Origin: Peptococcaceae bacterium
Lineage (GTDB): Bacteria; Bacillota; Dehalobacteriia; UBA4068; UBA4997
Direction: 5' to 3'
DNA length: 61,717 bases
NCBI GenBank assembly: GCA_022797295.1
Contig: JAAWKH010000010.1
Coordinates: 1 to 61,717 of the forward strand
Of this stretch, positions 28,341 through 36,830 are shown piece after piece (position 1 is the stretch's first letter; each line of letters begins with the position of its first letter). The position numbers and the translations under genes are program-made. The notes under the pieces were generated by a model, which was given only the letters and a program-made list of their open reading frames with translations, was not told where the DNA came from and searched no databases.

Positions 28341-28358
28341 ATTTTTGCTTTGGATAAG

Positions 28359-28387
28359 TTGCACTTTTTTTGTTACTGTGGTATAAT
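28359..28387 (+). promoter_or_regulatory. Promoter of the tsa operon
   Basis: TTGCAC (28359-28364), 17 bp, TATAAT (28382-28387), 35 bp before the tsaE ATG. Confidence 0.75.
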
Positions 28388-28422
28388 ATAAAAAATTAAC
28401 AGACAAAACAGGATTGAATTAT

Positions 28423-28926
28423 ATGGAAGCAAAAATTTGGCAATTATGTACCTATTCACCAGCTGAAACCTTTGAGTTGGGCTGCTGGTTGGGCAAGTTT
28501 GTGCCGCCCGGCAGCTGCGTGCTGCTTTCCGGCGATTTGGGGGCTGGCAAAACCTTGTTTGCGCAGGGCTTTGCCTATGGTTTGGAGGTGGAGGAGCGCA
28601 TTACCAGCCCCACTTTCACCGTGGTTAATCAGTATGCCAGCGGCCACCTGCCTTTTGTGCATATGGATTTGTATCGCTTGCAAACGGAAGAAGAGGTTTG
28701 GGAGCGCGGGCTGGAGGAATATTTTGACGGCCAGGCCGTGGTTCTGCTGGAGTGGCCGGAGGTTATGCGGCCTTTGTTGCCGGCGGAGCGGCTGGAAATC
28801 AGCATTGTCAAGCACTATTCAGAGGAACCGGAGGGCGGCGAATGGCGCAGTTGGCAGCTTACGCCTTTGGGCGAGCAGCCCTGGCTGAAGGAGGCATTGA
28901 AGCATTGTGAAAATCTTAGCAGTTGA
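28423..28926 (+). CDS. tsaE: tRNA t6A synthesis ATPase TsaE
   Basis: A 167-residue P-loop ATPase that powers the TsaBDE complex making N6-threonylcarbamoyl-adenosine at tRNA position 37. Walker A is GDLGAGKT (37-44), followed by SPTFTVVNQY and HMDLYRL, both family hallmarks. The ATG at 28423 is preferred over an in-frame TTG nine bases earlier by spacing to AGGA. It overlaps tsaB by 20 nt. Confidence 0.94.
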   Translation: MEAKIWQLCTYSPAETFELGCWLGKFVPPGSCVLLSGDLGAGKTLFAQGFAYGLEVEERITSPTFTVVNQYASGHLPFVHMDLYRLQTEEEVWERGLEEYFDGQAVVLLEWPEVMRPLLPAERLEISIVKHYSEEPEGGEWRSWQLTPLGEQPWLKEALKHCENLSS

Positions 28927-29653
28927 CGCTGCCGGCAAAGCGCTTTCCGTGGCGGTGGCTGAGGACGGCCGCATTGTGGCCAGCGCTGCGCTTAATGTGG
29001 GGCTGACGCATTCCCAACGTTTGTTGCCATTGCTGCAAAGCTTGCTTGCAGCGGCGGATTTATCGTTGGCGGAAATTGATATGCTGGCGGTGGTAAACGG
29101 GCCGGGTTCCTTTACCGGCCTGCGCATTGGAATGTCTACCGCTAAGGGGTTGGCCTGGGCTTTGCAGAAGCCGCTGCTGCCGGTTTGCACACTGGAGGCG
29201 GCGGCTTACAACGCCTTGGGCCTGGGCGAGCCTAATTTGCTGGCCTGCCCGGTGTTGGACGCGCGCCGCAATGAGGTTTACACCGCCCTTTTTGCAGCTG
29301 GGCCTGGCCTGGCCCCGCAGCCTTTGTGGCCGCCGCAGGCAATTTCCCCCGCGGCGTTGGCGGACAAGCTGCTGGCTGCTGCTGAAACGGCGGGAAAACA
29401 GGTGGTTTTGGCTGGCGATGCAGCCGAGCTGATTTTTGCGGAAATGCAGGCCAAGCTGGGCGAGCGGGTTTTGCTGGCCCCGCCGGAGCGACGTTGCTTT
29501 AACGCCTGCGCCTGCGCTCTGCTGGCTGGCGAGCGGGCGGAGCAGGCCAAACCGGCAGCTGAGGTGGAGGCCTTTTATCTGCGCGCCTCTGAGGCGGAGC
29601 GCAATCGATTGGCCAAACTGTCTAAAGAGGCAGAAGCGGGTGGGTTGGTATGA
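28907..29653 (+). CDS. tsaB: tRNA t6A synthesis scaffold protein TsaB
   Basis: A 248-residue ASKHA-fold protein that dimerises with TsaD. Family features are ILAVDAAGKALSVAV at the N terminus, GLTHSQRLLPLL, and GPGSFTGLRIGMSTAKGLA near 65-83. It starts at GTG inside the end of tsaE and overlaps rimI by ATGA. Confidence 0.95.
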   Translation: MKILAVDAAGKALSVAVAEDGRIVASAALNVGLTHSQRLLPLLQSLLAAADLSLAEIDMLAVVNGPGSFTGLRIGMSTAKGLAWALQKPLLPVCTLEAAAYNALGLGEPNLLACPVLDARRNEVYTALFAAGPGLAPQPLWPPQAISPAALADKLLAAAETAGKQVVLAGDAAELIFAEMQAKLGERVLLAPPERRCFNACACALLAGERAEQAKPAAEVEAFYLRASEAERNRLAKLSKEAEAGGLV

Positions 29654-30150
29654 GTGTGTTGCTGGAGCTGACGGCGGCTAATATTGAAACCTATCTGGAT
29701 CAAATAGTGGCGATTGAACAGGAAGCTTTTGCCGAGCCCTGGACCAGAACGGATTACTTGGAAGACGCCGAACGGACGATTGCTCATCTGCTGGCTTTGG
29801 TGGACGAAGCCCAGCCGGAGCGGCTTTTGGCTTACGCCGGTTTTTGGCGGGTGTTGGATGTGGCTGACATTAACAATGTGGCGGTGCTGGCCTCCTGCCG
29901 CGGGCAAGGCCTGGGCAGCGTTCTGATGGCTGGCTTGCTGGATTTGGCGCGCCTGTTGGGTTGCTGCCGGGTGGTTCTGGATGTTAGGCCCAGCAATGTG
30001 GCGGCGCTTGCTTTATACACCAAAATGGGCTTTGCGCCCTGCGGCCGCCGGCCCGGTTATTATCAGGATAACGGGGAGGACGCTCTGGTGATGGAATGTT
30101 TGCTGGCTGAGCGGACTTATATGATGAGCAAACCGAGGAATGAACTATGA
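29650..30150 (+). CDS. rimI: Ribosomal protein S18-alanine N-acetyltransferase
   Basis: A 166-residue GNAT acetyltransferase of the RimI type. The acetyl-CoA loop is SCRGQGLGSVLM and the C-terminal NVAALALYTKMGF is conserved. RimI acetylates the N terminus of ribosomal protein S18. Its place between tsaB and tsaD, with ATGA overlaps on both sides, is the usual arrangement. Confidence 0.92.
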   Translation: MSVLLELTAANIETYLDQIVAIEQEAFAEPWTRTDYLEDAERTIAHLLALVDEAQPERLLAYAGFWRVLDVADINNVAVLASCRGQGLGSVLMAGLLDLARLLGCCRVVLDVRPSNVAALALYTKMGFAPCGRRPGYYQDNGEDALVMECLLAERTYMMSKPRNEL

Positions 30151-31151
30151 TAAAAATTTTGGCGATTGAAAGCAGCTGTGATGAAACTGCCGCCGCCGTG
30201 GTGGCGGACGGCTATCAGCTGTTGGCTAACGTGGTGGCGACGCAAATCCCCGTGCATCAGCTTTATGGCGGGGTGGTGCCGGAGATTGCCTCCCGCGAGC
30301 ATTTGAACGCGGTGGTTCCGGTGGTGGAGCGCGCCCTGGCAGAGGCTGGGCTTGGCCTGGCGGATTTGGACGCGGTGGCGGTGACGCAGGGGCCGGGGCT
30401 GATTGGTTCCCTGCTGGTGGGCGTTTCCTATGCCAAGGCGCTGGCTTTGGCGGCCGGTTTGCCGCTGCTTGCCGTGCACCATTTGGCGGGGCACATGAGC
30501 GCGCCTTTTTTGGAACACCCTGATTTGCAATTTCCATATCTGGCTTTGGTGGTTTCCGGCAGCCACAGTGGGGTGGCGGTGGCGGAAGCGCCGGGGCGTT
30601 ATCGTTTGCTGGGCCAAAGCCGGGATGACGCGGCCGGCGAGGCTTTTGATAAAATAGCCAGAGCTTTGGGCCTGCCTTATCCGGGCGGCCCGGCTATTCA
30701 GCAGGCGGCTGCTGCGGGCCGGCCGATTTATGATTTTCCTTGCGCCTGGCTGGCGGATAGCTATGATTTCAGCTTTAGCGGCTTAAAATCGGCAGTGCTG
30801 AATTTTTTGAACCGGCGCCAGATGAAAGGCGAGCCTTATCGGGTGGAGGATGTGGCGGCCTCGGCCCAGGAGGCTATTGTGAAAGTTTTGGCCACCAAAG
30901 CCGCGCGGGCGGCGGCGGAGTTTGGCTTGGATACGATTGTGCTGGCCGGCGGCGTGGCCGCCAACCAGGCTTTGCGGGATAAGGTGCAGCAGCTGGCCGA
31001 GGGCCGGCGGGTGGTTTATCCCTCGCCGCAGTTTTGCACCGATAATGCGGCGATGATTGGCGCGGCGGCCTTGAGCCAATATGCGCGTGGTGATTTTGCT
31101 GATTTTAGCCTGAATGCGCAGGCTAATTTGCCGTTATACTTTTACGAGTGA
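30147..31151 (+). CDS. tsaD: tRNA t6A threonylcarbamoyltransferase TsaD
   Basis: A 334-residue Kae1/TsaD catalytic subunit that transfers threonylcarbamoyl to A37 of ANN-decoding tRNAs. ILAIESSCDETAAAVV opens the protein; metal ligands H112 and H116 are in HHLAGH; GGPAIQQAAAAG, FSFSGLKSAV and LAGGVAANQALR follow. It completes the tsaE-tsaB-rimI-tsaD operon. Confidence 0.97.
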   Translation: MIKILAIESSCDETAAAVVADGYQLLANVVATQIPVHQLYGGVVPEIASREHLNAVVPVVERALAEAGLGLADLDAVAVTQGPGLIGSLLVGVSYAKALALAAGLPLLAVHHLAGHMSAPFLEHPDLQFPYLALVVSGSHSGVAVAEAPGRYRLLGQSRDDAAGEAFDKIARALGLPYPGGPAIQQAAAAGRPIYDFPCAWLADSYDFSFSGLKSAVLNFLNRRQMKGEPYRVEDVAASAQEAIVKVLATKAARAAAEFGLDTIVLAGGVAANQALRDKVQQLAEGRRVVYPSPQFCTDNAAMIGAAALSQYARGDFADFSLNAQANLPLYFYE

Positions 31152-31199
31152 TTTTTACTAACGGATTTAATAATGGAGGCTGCAAGGGAGGCTTGTTGA

Positions 31200-31811
31200 A
31201 TGAATGATTTGGCTGAGCAGCAGGCCAAGCGGGCTTTGCGTCAGGAATTTTTACAACGCCGGCGGCAGTTGTCGGCTGCGGAGGCGGCTGCGGCCAGCGC
31301 TGAGATTTGCCGGCGTTTATCCGCCTGCCTGGCGGAGCGTTTGCGGCCGGAACAGCCGGGCGCTGTTTTTAGCTATTTGGCTTATGGCCGGGAGGTGGAT
31401 TTGGCGGCCCTGCACCAGGAGCTTTGGCGGCAGGGGCGGCCGTTGGCTGTGCCGCGCACGCAGGGCTTGCCGGCAGGGATTATGCAGGCGGTTTATCTGC
31501 GTTCAGAGGATGAGCTGACGCGAACGGAGCGCGGCATTGCTGAGCCCTCAGCTGCGGCGGAACCTTGCCCGCCGGAAGCGTTGGCGGCGGTGCTGCTGCC
31601 GGGCGTGGCCTTTGACGCGCAGGGCGGGCGGCTGGGCCAAGGCGGCGGCTACTATGACCGCTTTTTGGCGCGTCTTTCCCCGCAAACCTTGCTGATTGGC
31701 GTGGCCTATGATTGGCAGTTGGCGCCCACGCTGCCGCAGGCGGCTTGGGACCGCCCGGTGCAGCTGTTGGCGACGGATAAGCGATTGTTGGATTGTGCAA
31801 CAAAATGTTAG
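31200..31811 (+). CDS. 5-formyltetrahydrofolate cyclo-ligase
   Basis: A 203-residue enzyme (YqgN/YgfA family) that converts 5-formyl-THF to 5,10-methenyl-THF with ATP. The family motif GRLGQGGGYYDRFLARL is near 141-157, and the N terminus KRALRQEFLQRRRQLS matches. It follows tsaD by 48 bp and has GGAGG-type sequence upstream. Confidence 0.9.
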   Translation: MNDLAEQQAKRALRQEFLQRRRQLSAAEAAAASAEICRRLSACLAERLRPEQPGAVFSYLAYGREVDLAALHQELWRQGRPLAVPRTQGLPAGIMQAVYLRSEDELTRTERGIAEPSAAAEPCPPEALAAVLLPGVAFDAQGGRLGQGGGYYDRFLARLSPQTLLIGVAYDWQLAPTLPQAAWDRPVQLLATDKRLLDCATKC

Positions 31812-31845
31812 ATATGCAGGAAAAATGCCTTGATTTGTCGGCGTA

Positions 31846-31886
31846 TTCTGTAAAAAAGCCGCAGGTTAAAAGGATATTTTACAGAA
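31846..31886. promoter_or_regulatory. Inverted repeat before histidine kinase
   Basis: TTCTGTAAAA (31846-31855) and TTTTACAGAA (31877-31886) form a perfect 10-bp inverted repeat with a 21-bp spacer, 40 bp before the kinase start. It could be an operator or an RNA hairpin; no T-run supports termination. Confidence 0.35.
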
Positions 31887-31926
31887 ATATTGATATTAAG
31901 CTTTTTATTTGGAGGTTGATGCTGTA

Positions 31927-33108
31927 ATGGAAAGAAGCTTGAACAATATTTTTGGTGAAGCTGTTTGGCAGGAAACGATTGAATTGGCCAGCTTGTTGGT
32001 GCAAATGCTGGCGGTTCTGCCGGTTCGGTTGCTGCTGATGGATAAACAAAGCCGCGTTTTGGCGGCGACGGACGCTTGCCTGACTGAGGTTTTGCACCAG
32101 GAGCGAGCGCAGGTTTTGAACCAAATGCTGCCGACGGTTTTGGGAGTGGGCCGGGCGGAGGTCACCGAGGAAACTATGCGTCAGGTTTTGGCTGTGCAAT
32201 CAGCATTGGATTGTCCGTTGGCTTGGCAAGGCAGTCTGTGCCTGCCGGGGCAAAGCCTCAGCTGGCAGGTGAGAGTACAACCGCTTATTAGCAGCAAGGG
32301 GGAAATTGTGGCCTCCGCCCTGCTGTTTGAGGGCTTGCTGCGCGACGTGGCCCGCCTGGAGCAGGAGGAGCGTCACAAAAGTATGGATTGGTTTGCTAAC
32401 GGTTTGTTGCATGAGGTAAAAAATATTATGCAAAATTCCAGCGGTATGGCCCAGGTTTTGAAAAAACGCTTAAAGCTGGAGGGCCCGGATGGCGACGGTT
32501 TGGATGTTATCCGCTATGAGCAGGACACGGCCAGCCGGCTTTTGGCGGAGTATATGTCGCAGGGGAATTTGGATTCCTTGGTGGGGGAATTTTCGCTGAA
32601 CGACGCCGTGCAGGAGGTGCTTACCTTAAACCGTCCCAGCTTTAGGGTTAAGGGAATTGAGCTGTTGGCTGAGCTGGATGACGAATTGCCGCGAATTTGG
32701 ATGGACAAGCAGCGCATTAAGCAGGTGTTGATTAACTGCTTGGACAACTGCCGCGAGGCTATTAGCCAACGTTGTGAACGTGAGCCGGAGCTGGAGGGCT
32801 TGATTGTGATAAGCACTCAGCTGGACGAGGCCGCCGGCGTGGCCCGCTTGCTGATTGAGGATAACGGCATAGGTTTAAGCGACGAGCAGCTGCAAAAATT
32901 CTTTAAGCCATATTACACCACCAAAAAGCACGGCACAGGCTTGGGCACCAGCCTTAGTGAATCAATCGTGCGGCTGCACGGCGGCAAAATGCTGGTGGAC
33001 GGCGCTTTGGGCGAGGGCTGCCGGGTGACGGTGGAATTGCCCTTGCAAGGCGGCGCGCGTTTTCATCGGGATGATTTTTATGCGGAGCTGACTAATTTGA
33101 TGTTGTGA
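31927..33108 (+). CDS. Orphan sensor histidine kinase
   Basis: A 393-residue kinase with no membrane helix. An N-terminal PAS-like sensor region (about 20-140) is followed by a HisKA helix with phospho-acceptor H162 (LLHEVKN) and a HATPase domain containing the N box (LINCLDNCREA), G1 IEDNGIGLS, F box FKPYYTTK and G2 GTGLGTS. It is closest in layout to NtrB/KinB-like soluble kinases. ATG 31927 follows GGAGG by 11 nt. No response regulator lies nearby, so its partner must be elsewhere. Confidence 0.85.
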   Translation: MERSLNNIFGEAVWQETIELASLLVQMLAVLPVRLLLMDKQSRVLAATDACLTEVLHQERAQVLNQMLPTVLGVGRAEVTEETMRQVLAVQSALDCPLAWQGSLCLPGQSLSWQVRVQPLISSKGEIVASALLFEGLLRDVARLEQEERHKSMDWFANGLLHEVKNIMQNSSGMAQVLKKRLKLEGPDGDGLDVIRYEQDTASRLLAEYMSQGNLDSLVGEFSLNDAVQEVLTLNRPSFRVKGIELLAELDDELPRIWMDKQRIKQVLINCLDNCREAISQRCEREPELEGLIVISTQLDEAAGVARLLIEDNGIGLSDEQLQKFFKPYYTTKKHGTGLGTSLSESIVRLHGGKMLVDGALGEGCRVTVELPLQGGARFHRDDFYAELTNLML

Positions 33109-33154
33109 GGTTGCGGATTTTCAATTAAATAACCAAAAAGGGGAGGTTCTTGCT

Positions 33155-33601
33155 TTGCGTATATATTTGGATAATTGTTGTTTTAATCGTCCTTATGATA
33201 ATCAAGCTCAAATTCGTATCTCATTGGAGGCTCAGGCCAAGCTTTATATTCAAAATTTAATTCGTCAAAAAAAGATTGAATTGGTAACTTCGTATGTTTT
33301 GTGGTATGAAAACAGCCAAAATCCTTATGAGATGAGGAAAACGGCAATTAGCGAATTTATGCAGCGGAACAGTTCCGAACATATTGATATTGATAAGGCT
33401 GAATTGATTAAAGGCCAAGCGGAAGAAATTTTGCAAACAGGTGTTAAAACCAACGACGCGTATCATGTGGCTTGTGCGATTTTTGCAGCTTGTGATTATT
33501 TTTTGACCACTGATGACCGTTTGTTAAAATACAGTACACCGAAAATTCAGTTGCTAAATCCGCTGGATTTTGTTAAGCGATTGGAGGTTGAGGAATGTTA
33601 A
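33155..33601 (+). CDS. PIN-domain toxin (ribonuclease)
   Basis: A 148-residue PIN-domain protein. Acidic residues expected at the active site are D6 (IYLDNCCFNRPYD), E52, D101 (KTNDAYHVA) and D120/D121 (TTDDR). PIN toxins cleave RNA. It starts at TTG 33155, 8 nt after GGGAGG, and overlaps the following 71-residue partner gene by 7 nt. Base composition is AT-richer than the flanking core genes, in keeping with a mobile toxin-antitoxin module. Confidence 0.82.
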   Translation: MRIYLDNCCFNRPYDNQAQIRISLEAQAKLYIQNLIRQKKIELVTSYVLWYENSQNPYEMRKTAISEFMQRNSSEHIDIDKAELIKGQAEEILQTGVKTNDAYHVACAIFAACDYFLTTDDRLLKYSTPKIQLLNPLDFVKRLEVEEC

Positions 33602-33810
33602 GCAACGTTGAAATTATGGATAAGGGTATAAATTGTTTGTTAGAATCTTTGGGTACGGTAGAAACAGAACAATTTATTTCTCTGATTATGCGGGAAAAAT
33701 TTGATTACACCAAATGGGCGCAGCAAAGGTTTGCTGGCATTGACTCGGCTGAGTTTAATAAAGTTGCCGTTGCTTATGCTCAAGCTAATTCTTTTCAGAA
33801 AAAGAATTGA
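33595..33810 (+). CDS. Probable antitoxin partner of PIN protein
   Basis: A 71-residue protein with the pattern GINCLLESLGTVETEQFISLIMREKFDYTKW split here as two motifs: an ETEQFISLI helix and a FDYTKWAQ turn. I recall similar short genes beside PIN proteins of this type, where they are presumed antitoxins. It lacks a recognisable DNA-binding domain. It is translated from a start inside the toxin gene, so the order is toxin then antitoxin, opposite to most type II systems. Confidence 0.65.
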   Translation: MLSNVEIMDKGINCLLESLGTVETEQFISLIMREKFDYTKWAQQRFAGIDSAEFNKVAVAYAQANSFQKKN

Positions 33811-33840
33811 TTTTAATTTGGGGATTGGGGGATGGATTAA

Positions 33841-34422
33841 ATGTTTTGCTTTAGGAAAAGTTTGGTTTTGTGTTGCTTGTTGGCTTTGGGGTTGGTGTTT
33901 GTTTTGGCTGGCTGCGACGGCGGCCAGGCTGACCCTGCCTATGACGCTTCAGCCGACCGTACGGTGGAGCAGGATTTTGGCGCATACACAGTGCCGGAGG
34001 GCTGGCTGAAAAGCGATAAGTATTCCTCGGAGGACAAAGTCTTTTACGTTATGAGCGGCCACGAGGAGGACGAGCAGCCGGACAACATTTCGGTGGAGAT
34101 GGGCACCAACCGCTACAGTGCGGATGAGCATTTGCAATTTAGGGACGCGATTGTGCGCCAGCTGGCTGTGCAGATGAGCGGGGTTAAGGGAATGCTGACC
34201 GGCGACGGCACTTTTACCGACAATGGCGATGTTCTCTATATTCTGACGATGACGGAGGAGCCGGCCGAGGAGGGCGGCCAGGGAATTGTTACCCGGCAAT
34301 ATTACATAGTGGGTGAAAAACGCTATGTGCTGGTGCATTTAACCATTTTTAGCGGCGACGAGGCCGTGCAGCAGGCGGCGGACAAGCTGGCCAAAAGCTT
34401 TGTTTGGGCGGCGGCTGAATAG
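33841..34422 (+). CDS. Lipoprotein, unknown function
   Basis: A 193-residue exported lipoprotein: basic start MFCFRKS, hydrophobic core and lipobox LAGC with C25 as the acylated cysteine. The mature part is a single soluble domain containing VPEGWLKSD, ISVEMGTNRYSADEH and a C-terminal LAKSFVW, a layout like the DcrB/PsbP-type small lipoproteins. It has its own terminator; the role is unknown. Confidence 0.78.
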   Translation: MFCFRKSLVLCCLLALGLVFVLAGCDGGQADPAYDASADRTVEQDFGAYTVPEGWLKSDKYSSEDKVFYVMSGHEEDEQPDNISVEMGTNRYSADEHLQFRDAIVRQLAVQMSGVKGMLTGDGTFTDNGDVLYILTMTEEPAEEGGQGIVTRQYYIVGEKRYVLVHLTIFSGDEAVQQAADKLAKSFVWAAAE

Positions 34423-34447
34423 AAGCTAATCACAAAAAAATGTAAAG

Positions 34448-34478
34448 AGGAGGCTTGCTTTTGGGCAGGCCTCCTTTT
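34448..34478 (+). terminator. Terminator after lipoprotein gene
   Basis: AGGAGGCTTGC (34448-34458) pairs with GCAGGCCTCCT (34465-34475) with one G-T pair and a 6-nt loop, followed by TTT. Confidence 0.82.
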
Positions 34479-34530
34479 GCATATGATGATGATAAAATTT
34501 AAAATGCTGGGTAAAATTTTAAAATAGCAC

Positions 34531-34559
34531 TTGACAAAAGCTTAGTTTGAGCATATAAT
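34531..34559 (+). promoter_or_regulatory. Consensus promoter of ctsR operon
   Basis: TTGACA (34531-34536), 17 bp, TATAAT (34554-34559): both hexamers are perfect sigma-A consensus. Strong promoters held in check by a repressor are typical for class III heat-shock operons. Confidence 0.85.
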
Positions 34560-34572
34560 AATAGTCAGGAAA

Positions 34573-34603
34573 GGTCAAAAGAGCAAAACGTCAAAAAGTC
34601 AAA
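34573..34603 (+). promoter_or_regulatory. CtsR-box-like GTCAAA direct repeats
   Basis: GGTCAAA (34573-34579), CGTCAAA (34589-34595) and AGTCAAA (34597-34603) are direct repeats of the CtsR heptad just downstream of the -10 box. The Bacillus consensus is two RGTCAAA heptads 3 bp apart; the spacing here differs (a degenerate GCAAAA fills the expected second position of the first pair), so binding geometry is uncertain, but the place and motif fit autoregulation. Confidence 0.65.
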
Positions 34604-34679
34604 GCAATGTTAAAATTGGCGCTGAGTTTGGCGGCCTTATCCGCAGAATGATTTTAGTTAGAGTAATGAGGTTGATGTT

Positions 34680-35165
34680 ATGGCAATGACGTTGGCGGCG
34701 CAGATTGAAAATTATATCAAACGTTTGCTGGCCCTCTCCACGGATAACAGTGTGGAGCTGAGCCGGGCTGATTTGGCTCAGATGTTTATGTGCGTGCCCA
34801 GCCAGATAAATTACGTGCTGAGCACCCGTTTTAACACCGAAGCGGGCTATTATATTGAAACCCGGCGCGGCGGCAGCGGTTATGTGCGGATTATTCAAAC
34901 CCGGCTGGACGGCGGGGCTGATTTGGCCCGGTTGCTGGCGGCGGCCAAGGATAAGCCTTTCAGCCGGCAGGCGGCGGAAAATTTGTTGACCAGGCTTTTT
35001 TCCGAGGCGATTATCAGCGAGCGCGAGCAGGCTATTTTGAAGGCTATGCTGGCCGGCGACGCTTTGAAACTGGCTGGGGAAAACGAGGAACTTCTGCGCG
35101 GGCGTTTGGTGCGTTTGTTGTTGATGAATTTAATTCGTGATGATTTTACAGAATCCCAAAAGTGA
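34680..35165 (+). CDS. ctsR: CtsR, repressor of class III stress genes
   Basis: A 161-residue winged-helix repressor that controls clp genes and is inactivated by heat via McsB. The DNA-binding half has LSRADLAQMFMCVPSQINYVLSTRF and the glycine-rich wing RRGGSGYVRI, both diagnostic. It heads ctsR-mcsA-mcsB-clpC with a consensus promoter and GTCAAA repeats upstream, implying autoregulation. Confidence 0.95.
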   Translation: MAMTLAAQIENYIKRLLALSTDNSVELSRADLAQMFMCVPSQINYVLSTRFNTEAGYYIETRRGGSGYVRIIQTRLDGGADLARLLAAAKDKPFSRQAAENLLTRLFSEAIISEREQAILKAMLAGDALKLAGENEELLRGRLVRLLLMNLIRDDFTESQK

Positions 35166-35178
35166 GGTGTAAAAAAGG

Positions 35179-35742
35179 ATGTTATGTACAAAATGCGGCA
35201 AAAGGCCGGCCAGCGTGCACGTGGAGCAGCGGCTGAACGGCCAGAAGATGGAGGAATATTTATGCGAGGAGTGCGCGGAGGCCCTTTGGGGGTTTGGCAC
35301 TCTGAATTTGAACAAGGTTTTTTCCAGTCATTTCGGCCTGGGCGCGCCCGGCCCGGTGCAAACCTGCCCCGGCTGCGGCTTGAGCCTGGCGGAGTTTAAC
35401 GGCACAGGCCGGCTAGGTTGCAGTCAGTGTTATCAAACCTTTGCGCAACAGCTTTTGCCGGTTGTCAACAAGTTTCACGGCAGCAGGCGGCATATTGGCA
35501 AGGTGAAGCTGAACAATCAGCTGGGCCAGCTGATGCAGGACCCGGAACTGGCCAATAAGAACTATGAAAAGTTGGCATTGGAAAAACAGCTGAACGAGCT
35601 GGTGCAGCTGGAGAAGTTTGAAGAAGCGGCGGCCGTGCGGGATAAAATCCGGGGGTTGGAACAGGAGATAAACGCTGCGCTGGCCGCCGCCCGGCAGAAG
35701 CAGCAGAGCCAACAAGCGGGAAAGGCAGGTGAGCAGCAATGA
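35179..35742 (+). CDS. mcsA: McsA, zinc-binding activator of McsB
   Basis: A 187-residue protein with four CxxC pairs: CTKC at 3-6, CEEC near 29-32, CPGC and CSQC further on, as in McsA. The C-terminal UVR motif (EKFEEAAAVRDKIRGLEQEI) mediates contact with Clp ATPase. McsA activates the arginine kinase McsB. Its stop overlaps the mcsB start (ATGA). Confidence 0.94.
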   Translation: MLCTKCGKRPASVHVEQRLNGQKMEEYLCEECAEALWGFGTLNLNKVFSSHFGLGAPGPVQTCPGCGLSLAEFNGTGRLGCSQCYQTFAQQLLPVVNKFHGSRRHIGKVKLNNQLGQLMQDPELANKNYEKLALEKQLNELVQLEKFEEAAAVRDKIRGLEQEINAALAAARQKQQSQQAGKAGEQQ

Positions 35743-36809
35743 GCCGAGCCGAGATTGAAAAGATTACCACTCTGCCTTACGCAGCTTGGGTGGAGCCGGC
35801 GGACGAGCCGCAGATTGTTTTGAGCAGCCGCCTGCGCCTGGCCCGCAACTTGGCGGGCCGTCCTTTCCCGAACCGTTTGCAGGACGCCGAGGCCGACGCT
35901 TTGGCACAGGAAATTTGCGAGCAGTTGCAAGCAGGCGCGGCCGCCGAGGCTTGGCAGGTGTTGCGCTTGGAGGATTTGTTGCAGGCGGAAAAGGGCGTGT
36001 TGCTGGAAAAACACCTGCTTAGTCAGGATATTTTGCAGCACCCGGCCGGCCGGCGGCTGGTGGTTAATCAAGCCCAGAGTTTGGCGGTGATGATTAACGA
36101 GGAGGATCACCTGCGCATGCAGGCCATTCTGCCGGGATTGCAGTTGGCGGCTGGTTGGCAGCAAATATCCGCTTTGGATGATAAGCTGGCCTTGGGCCTG
36201 AATTTTGCCTATGACCAACAGCTGGGCTTTTTAACCTCTTGCCCGTCCAATTTGGGCACGGGGCTGAGGGCCTCGGTGATGTTGCACCTGCCGGCCTTGC
36301 ATATGACTAACAAGCTGGAGGGAATCTTCCGCCAGCTGCCGCAGGTGGGCCTGACGGTGCGCGGCGTTTACGGCGAGGGCAGCCAAAGCCAAAGCGAGCT
36401 TTACCAAATTTCCAACCAAATCACCTTGGGCTACAGCGAGGAGGAAATCATCAGCCGCTTGCAGCAGTTGGTGGAGGAAATCATTGCTCAGGAGGTGCAG
36501 GCGCGCGAATGGTTGCGCCAAAACCGCCTGCTGTGGCTGCAAGACCGCATTGGCCGGGCGGCCGGCATTTTGGCCAACGCTTGCCTGCTAACTTCCGCCG
36601 AGGCGATGGAGCACATCTCCACCCTGCGGCTGGGCCTGGCAATGGGTTTGTGTCAGCCGCGCTGGCAAATTAGCTGGCGGGAGCTAAATCTGCTGATGTT
36701 GTCCGTGCAGCCGCCCTTTTTGCAGGCCGCGGCTTCCAAGGAGCTGAACCAATACGAAAGGGACGAGGCGCGAGCCGTTTTGTCTCGCAAATTTTTAGGG
36801 AATAATTGA
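35739..36809 (+). CDS. mcsB: McsB, protein arginine kinase
   Basis: A 356-residue phosphagen-kinase-fold enzyme that phosphorylates arginines, tagging proteins for ClpCP and inactivating CtsR. Signatures are LSSRLRLARNLAGRPFP, INEEDHLRMQ and the active-site loop SCPSNLGTGLRASV with C168. Length matches the family. Followed by a 164-bp gap that contains the first copy of the hairpin repeat. Confidence 0.95.
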   Translation: MSRAEIEKITTLPYAAWVEPADEPQIVLSSRLRLARNLAGRPFPNRLQDAEADALAQEICEQLQAGAAAEAWQVLRLEDLLQAEKGVLLEKHLLSQDILQHPAGRRLVVNQAQSLAVMINEEDHLRMQAILPGLQLAAGWQQISALDDKLALGLNFAYDQQLGFLTSCPSNLGTGLRASVMLHLPALHMTNKLEGIFRQLPQVGLTVRGVYGEGSQSQSELYQISNQITLGYSEEEIISRLQQLVEEIIAQEVQAREWLRQNRLLWLQDRIGRAAGILANACLLTSAEAMEHISTLRLGLAMGLCQPRWQISWRELNLLMLSVQPPFLQAAASKELNQYERDEARAVLSRKFLGNN

Positions 36810-36830
36810 AAATCAACAGTCGAAATAAAC

